10,119 bases of DNA, taken from NCBI GenBank assembly GCA_945889565.1, contig CAMDBZ010000035.1, positions 1 through 10,119 on the forward strand, read 5' to 3'. Positions 6,927 through 10,119 of the stretch are shown piece after piece; the first letter of the stretch is position 1; each line of letters begins with the position of its first letter. The notes beneath the pieces were generated by a model that was not told the DNA's origin, ran no database searches, and was given only the letters and a program-made list of their open reading frames with translations. The DNA comes from Thermoflexus hugenholtzii JAD2. GTDB taxonomy: Bacteria; Chloroflexota; Dehalococcoidia; UBA2979. The translations under genes were made by a program, and so were the position numbers.

Positions 6927-6935
6927 AGTCTAGCA
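6927..6935 (-). promoter_or_regulatory. Candidate extended -10 promoter of the acyl-CoA dehydrogenase operon
   Basis: The minus strand reads TGC-TAGACT, an extended -10 (TGn) plus a hexamer matching TATAAT at four of six positions, about 73 nt before the GTG start. No convincing -35 hexamer is seen at the proper distance. It is the best candidate in this stretch, not a firm call. Confidence 0.25.
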
Positions 6936-6996
6936 CATGCTCAGCTCTACGGCGGCGCTCGAGTTCCGCGCGATGCGCGTTCCGGAGTCCCCCGCC

Positions 6997-7025
6997 GTGC
7001 CATTCGCGCGGTCCAGACGTATACT
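6997..7025 (+). promoter_or_regulatory. Candidate sigma-70-type promoter of the first binding-protein gene
   Basis: GTGCCA at 6997-7002 (4 of 6 to TTGACA) and TATACT at 7020-7025 (5 of 6 to TATAAT) are separated by exactly 17 bases. The -10 ends 39 bases before the ATG at 7065. The TATACT lies in one of the few AT-richer patches of the region, which strengthens the call. Confidence 0.5.
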
Positions 7026-7064
7026 CGCTGGCATATCACGTATGTGGTTACTGGAGGGCCTGCC

Positions 7065-8834
7065 ATGTCAGACACCACCGACCTCATCGGAACGCAGCTC
7101 CGGCGACGCACCTTACTGCGCGCGGTCACCATCGGCGCCGGGGGGCTCGCTGCGGCCGCGCTCATCGGCTGTGGCGGCGGCGACGAGGACGAGCCGGCAG
7201 CAGCGGCGCCCGCGGCGCCCGGCGCAGGGGTCGGGCCCACGGACGGCAAGCTCGTCAAGGACGATGCGCTGCCGTACCCGTACAACTTCCCGGAGCCGGC
7301 GAAGCAGCCCAAGGCCGGCGGCGTGATGACCGTCGCGGCCACCTGGGATGTCGCGGACATCGACCCCACGAAGTCGGCCGCGGGCGGCACGGTGACGATT
7401 CCGAACATGTTCTACAACCGGCTGATCGGCATCCAGCGCGGACCGAAGGCCGACGTCTTCAACGCGCCGATCCTCGAGCCCGAGCTGGCGAAGTCCTGGG
7501 AGCGATCGCCCGACGGGCTGACGTTCACCTTCAAGATCCAGGAAGGCATCAAGTGGCAGAATCTGCCACCGCTCAGCGGTCGCGCATTCGTCGCCGAGGA
7601 CGCCCGCTTCGCGCTGGAACGCTACTCGCAGTCCGGCGTCCACAAGCAGTACTACGCCAACGTCGCTGGTTTTGAGGCGCCCGACGCCACCACGCTCAAG
7701 GTGAAGCTGTCTCGGCCGACAGCGGACTTCCTCAACCCGCTTGGGAGCAACAAGCAGACGATCTTCCCGCGCGAGCTGGTGGACGACGGCACGATCAGCA
7801 AGCGCGGCATCGGCACCGGACCGATGATCCTCAAGGAAATGGTCCCGGCGTCGAAGGTCACGTTCGATAAGAACCCGGACTACTGGGAGCGCAAAGTGCT
7901 GCTCGACGGGTTCGAGTTCCGGATCATGCCAGACCACGCCTCGCGGCTGGCGGCGTTCCGCGCGGGCCAGGTCGAGTATGCGTACGCGCTCGTCTCTGCC
8001 TTCTCCGAACTCGCTGCAGTGAAGCGCACGAATCCGGACATCCAGGTGAACCTGCTGCCCGTCGTCTCCGTCGTCTCGCTGGCTTGGAACAACCAACTCC
8101 CGAAATTCCAGGATGTGCGTGTCCGGCGGGCGATGTCGTTGGCGGTCGACCGCGACCTCATGGTGCAGTTGCTCTACGAGGGCCTCGGCAAGAAGCTGAA
8201 CAACATCCCCTGGCCGTTCCTTTTCGACAAGGAACCGACCTTCGCGTCCGGCGCGCTCGGCAAGTGGGCGCGACACGACATCGCCGAGGCGAAAGCGCTG
8301 TTGTCCGCCGCCGGCGCAGAGAAGCTGACCGTGAACAATATCTTCTACGCCTACACCTCGGCGTACGAGAAGCTGCCGGAAGTCCTAGCCCCGCAGTTCC
8401 GCGACGCCGGAATCACGATCACCGGTGGCAAGGTCGACTACACCGAGTTCAACTCGCAGTGGGTTGGCGCCAAACTGCCGGAGTTCACGACAGGCGGCTG
8501 GGCGACAAGCGGCTTCGACGCCGACAACTGGTTCCACGGCCAGGTGCATTCGAAGTCGACGGGTAACCGCTGGCAGTTCAAGGACGCGGAGATCGACGCA
8601 TGGGCCGAGGCCCAGCAGGTGGAGTTGAATCCGGAGAGGCGCAAGGAATTCTGGCGCAGGATCTGGGATAAGGATCTCGACGAAGCGTACCGCCCGCCGA
8701 TGGCGAGCGGTTTCGCGCCCGAGGTCTACCAGCCATGGCTGCGCGGCATTCGCTGGACCGGAACGTCGCCCGGCGACAACAGCAACTACTACAACTGGGG
8801 TGACCAGGTGCACTCCGCCTGGCTCGATAAGTAA
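7065..8834 (+). CDS. ABC transporter family-5 substrate-binding lipoprotein (peptide/opine/metal type)
   Basis: A 589-residue extracytoplasmic solute-binding protein of the DppA/OppA (SBP family 5) type. The N-terminus has RRRTLLRA (13-20), compatible with a twin-arginine signal, a hydrophobic stretch VTIGAGGLAAAALIG (21-35) and the lipobox L-I-G-C with Cys36 as the lipidated residue. An acidic, Ala/Pro-rich linker follows. The binding domain starts about residue 85. Family landmarks are LEPELAKSWERSPDGLTFTF, GTGPMIL, NPDYWERKVLLDGFEFRIMP (270-289), FRAGQVEYAYAL and DVRVRRAMSLAVDR. The start is set by GGAGG at 7053-7057, 7 nt before the ATG; longer in-frame starts precede the candidate promoter. 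It is divergent from the acyl-CoA dehydrogenase operon and convergent with a close paralogue. No permease or ATPase gene follows, so it is either an orphan or serves a transporter encoded elsewhere. The substrate is unknown. Confidence 0.92.
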   Translation: MSDTTDLIGTQLRRRTLLRAVTIGAGGLAAAALIGCGGGDEDEPAAAAPAAPGAGVGPTDGKLVKDDALPYPYNFPEPAKQPKAGGVMTVAATWDVADIDPTKSAAGGTVTIPNMFYNRLIGIQRGPKADVFNAPILEPELAKSWERSPDGLTFTFKIQEGIKWQNLPPLSGRAFVAEDARFALERYSQSGVHKQYYANVAGFEAPDATTLKVKLSRPTADFLNPLGSNKQTIFPRELVDDGTISKRGIGTGPMILKEMVPASKVTFDKNPDYWERKVLLDGFEFRIMPDHASRLAAFRAGQVEYAYALVSAFSELAAVKRTNPDIQVNLLPVVSVVSLAWNNQLPKFQDVRVRRAMSLAVDRDLMVQLLYEGLGKKLNNIPWPFLFDKEPTFASGALGKWARHDIAEAKALLSAAGAEKLTVNNIFYAYTSAYEKLPEVLAPQFRDAGITITGGKVDYTEFNSQWVGAKLPEFTTGGWATSGFDADNWFHGQVHSKSTGNRWQFKDAEIDAWAEAQQVELNPERRKEFWRRIWDKDLDEAYRPPMASGFAPEVYQPWLRGIRWTGTSPGDNSNYYNWGDQVHSAWLDK

Positions 8835-8892
8835 CGACAGCACACGGCGCCCCCCGCGGTCCCCGCGCGGCCGGGCAGCGCAATTGCGCACG

Positions 8893-9028
8893 CGTGCGCT
8901 CGAGGTGGCGAGGGGCGTCGGCGCGGGGGGCTCGCCTTCGCGTACGAGCGCGGCATCGCGCACCGCGACCTCAAGCCGGCAACGTCTGGCTGACGAGCGA
9001 CGGTGTCGCCAAGATCGGTGACTTCGGG
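8893..9028 (+). pseudogene. Relic of a Hanks-type Ser/Thr protein kinase (catalytic loop and DFG region)
   Basis: Reading forward with two one-base frame corrections gives RALEVARGVGAG, then GLAFAYERGIAHRDLKP, then NVWLTSDGVAKIGDFG. This is the kinase subdomain VI-VII signature: the H-R-D-L-K-P-(G)-N catalytic loop followed by the D-F-G metal-binding motif. The first shift falls in the G-run near 8925-8930 and the second at 8978-8981, where the glycine codon of P-G-N has lost one base. Sequence before residue R-A-L and after D-F-G is not recognisable as kinase. Only about 45 of some 270 catalytic-domain residues remain, so this is a dead fragment. The wording of the loop (GNVWLT) resembles kinase domains of multidomain kinase/AAA/TPR proteins of Chloroflexota, from memory. 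Confidence 0.75.
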
Positions 9029-9123
9029 CCCCGAGGGGATTCCTGAGGGCGGTTTCACCAGGCGAGGTCGTTTCGCGCTGCCGAGCCACTGCGGGGTCGC
9101 CCGAACCGCACTCGGCGTGACGT

Positions 9124-9156
9124 GCAAATGGGGGAGCGTAACGCTCCCCCATTTGC
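9124..9156. terminator. Perfect 16-bp inverted repeat, candidate bidirectional terminator
   Basis: GCAAATGGGGGAGCGT and its exact reverse complement flank a single A at 9140. In RNA this is a stem of about 15 bp with a 3-nt loop (UAA), ending in A-rich/U-rich flanks (AAAT/ATTT). It lies 20 bases beyond the stop of the minus-strand binding protein and downstream of the plus-strand one, as expected for a shared terminator of convergent genes. The U-tract is short (three T), so termination strength is uncertain. Confidence 0.7.
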
Positions 9157-9175
9157 TGCGCGTGCTGGCTGCTCG

Positions 9176-10119
9176 CTACTTATCGAGCCAGCCCGAGGCG
9201 ATCTGGTCGCCCCAGTTGTAGTACGAGCTGTTGTCGCCGGGCGCGCTGCCGCTCCAACGGATGCCGCGCAGCCATGGCTGGTAGACCTCGGTCGTGAACC
9301 CCTCGCCGGTGGGCGGGCGGTACGCCTGGTCGAGGTCCCTGTCGAATATCTTCTTCCAAAGTTCCTTGCGCTTCTCCGGGTTGAGCTCCACCTGCTGGGC
9401 CTCGGCCCATGCGTCGATCTCGGCGTCCTTCGTCTGCGAGCGGTTGCCCGTCGACTTCGAGTGCACCTGGCCGTGGAAGTAGTTGTCCGGGTCGAACCCG
9501 GTTGTGAGCCAGCCGGAGGTCGAGAACTCCGGCAGCTTGGCGCCGGTCCACTGCGAGTTGAACTCCGTGTAGTCGGCTTTGCCGCCGGCCAGCGTGATGC
9601 CGGCATCCCGGAACATCGGCGCGAGCACTTCGGGCGTCTTCTCGTACACGGACGTGTACGCGTAGAAGATGTTGTTGAGCGTGAGCTTCTCTGCTCCCGC
9701 AGCAGCCAGCAGCGCCTTCGCTTCCGTGGGATCGTGGCGTAGCCACTTGCCGAGCGCGCCCGACTCGATCGTCGGCTCCTTGTCGAAGAGGTAGGGCCAT
9801 GGGATCACGCCGACGCTGCGGCCGACGCCCTCGTGCAGCAGCTGCACATAGGTCTTGCGGTCGACGGCGAGCGAGAGCGCGCGCCGCACGCGCACGTCCG
9901 CGAACTTCGGGTTCTGGTTGTTCATCGCCAGTGCTCGCGACGCGACGGCGCTGGGCAGCAGGTTGATCTGGATGTTCGGGTTCGTCTTCTTCAGCTGGTC
10001 CAGCTCCGAGAACGAGCTCACCACCGCGTAGGCGTAATCCACCTGTCCGGCGCGGAACGATGCCAGTCGCGCCGAGGCGTCCGGGGTGATCCTGAACTCA
10101 AACCCGTCCAGCAGGACCT
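9176..10119 (-). CDS. Second family-5 substrate-binding protein, C-terminal part (5' end outside window)
   Basis: 313 residues are visible, from VLLDGFEFRITPDASARLAS to the terminal GWLDK. They correspond to residues 278-589 of the binding protein at 7065-8834, with about 75% identity and a one-residue difference in length. The frame is open to the right edge, so the signal peptide and first lobe lie beyond the window. The GTG near 10042 is internal (it encodes the Val of GQVDYAYAV). Differences cluster in a few places: the SAVASRALAM stretch after NLLP, the KTYVQLLHEGVGRSVGV stretch after the AVDR motif, and aromatic changes near the SGWLTTGFDPDNY region. Altered ligand preference between the two paralogues is therefore plausible. 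It is convergent with the first copy; the hairpin at 9124-9156 is its likely terminator. Confidence 0.9.
   Translation of the reverse strand, partial: VLLDGFEFRITPDASARLASFRAGQVDYAYAVVSSFSELDQLKKTNPNIQINLLPSAVASRALAMNNQNPKFADVRVRRALSLAVDRKTYVQLLHEGVGRSVGVIPWPYLFDKEPTIESGALGKWLRHDPTEAKALLAAAGAEKLTLNNIFYAYTSVYEKTPEVLAPMFRDAGITLAGGKADYTEFNSQWTGAKLPEFSTSGWLTTGFDPDNYFHGQVHSKSTGNRSQTKDAEIDAWAEAQQVELNPEKRKELWKKIFDRDLDQAYRPPTGEGFTTEVYQPWLRGIRWSGSAPGDNSSYYNWGDQIASGWLDK

Larger units (their letters stand above)
7896..10117. repeat. Long imperfect inverted repeat made by the two convergent binding-protein genes
   Basis: The arm at 7896-8834 (+) and the arm at 9176-10117 (-) encode 312 and 313 residues that align over their whole length with a single one-residue gap and about 75% identity by hand count. 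Blocks such as GQVHSKSTGNR, KDAEIDAWAEAQQVELNPE and EVYQPWLRGIRW are identical. The arms are separated by 341 bases holding the kinase relic and the hairpin. The second arm continues past the window, so the duplication may be longer. Confidence 0.8.

Noticed and set aside
7028..7050. CATATCACGTATGTG alternating motif just before the first binding-protein gene as a possible operator
   Set aside because: The symmetry is imperfect and there is no second copy in the window; it may simply be the AT-richer leader.
5714..7675. A 653-codon open frame on the plus strand antisense to the acyl-CoA dehydrogenase and running into the binding-protein gene
   Set aside because: Arg/Ala/Val-rich translation without any family motif; it is the complementary frame of a clear gene in GC-rich DNA.
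1..10119. Mobile element, CRISPR, tRNA/rRNA or defence system
   Set aside because: I looked for transposase or integrase motifs, regularly spaced repeats, tRNA-like cloverleafs and toxin/nuclease pairs on both strands and saw none that I could support.

Overview
This is a very GC-rich bacterial window. It reads like a Chloroflexota genome (Dehalococcoidia-like), though an actinobacterium cannot be excluded from sequence alone. Four things point that way: two CaiB/BaiF CoA-transferases next to a FadE-type acyl-CoA dehydrogenase; large Tat/Sec lipoprotein family-5 binding proteins; an atypical PlsC-like acyltransferase tail; and relics that look like the multidomain kinase/AAA/TPR proteins common in that phylum. 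The assignment is an inference.

Layout. Positions 2-454 (+) hold the C-terminal end of a PlsC-like acyltransferase. It overlaps by ATGA a GPH-type (MelB-like) transporter at 451-1827. Positions 1828-3038 hold no intact gene. Inside this gap, on the minus strand, are two decayed fragments: part of a xanthine dehydrogenase/CO dehydrogenase-type molybdopterin subunit (about 2235-2590) and part of a TPR-rich protein (about 2693-2954). Each carries one visible frameshift. Positions 6853 down to 3039 (-) form a compact three-gene operon in the order acyl-CoA dehydrogenase, CaiB-type protein lacking the usual Asp, CaiB-type protein with the Asp. A 211-bp intergenic region with two small hairpins and candidate promoters separates the operon from a divergent gene at 7065-8834 (+), a family-5 ABC substrate-binding lipoprotein. 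Downstream lie a broken Ser/Thr kinase fragment (8893-9028, +), a perfect 16-bp inverted repeat (9124-9156) and a second binding protein about 75% identical to the first. That second gene is on the minus strand and runs off the window end.

How the genes may work together. The operon could activate an acid by CoA transfer and then oxidise the acyl-CoA at the alpha-beta bond. The binding proteins could capture a substrate from outside, but no permease or ATPase is in the window, so this link is contextual only.

The observations most worth following are the CoA-transferase pair with one apparently Asp-less member, the tail-to-tail duplicated binding proteins forming an inverted repeat of about 940 bp per arm, and relics of multidomain genes on both sides of the operon/transport block. 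I found no clearly new defence or mobile system, no CRISPR array, no transposase and no tRNA or rRNA.
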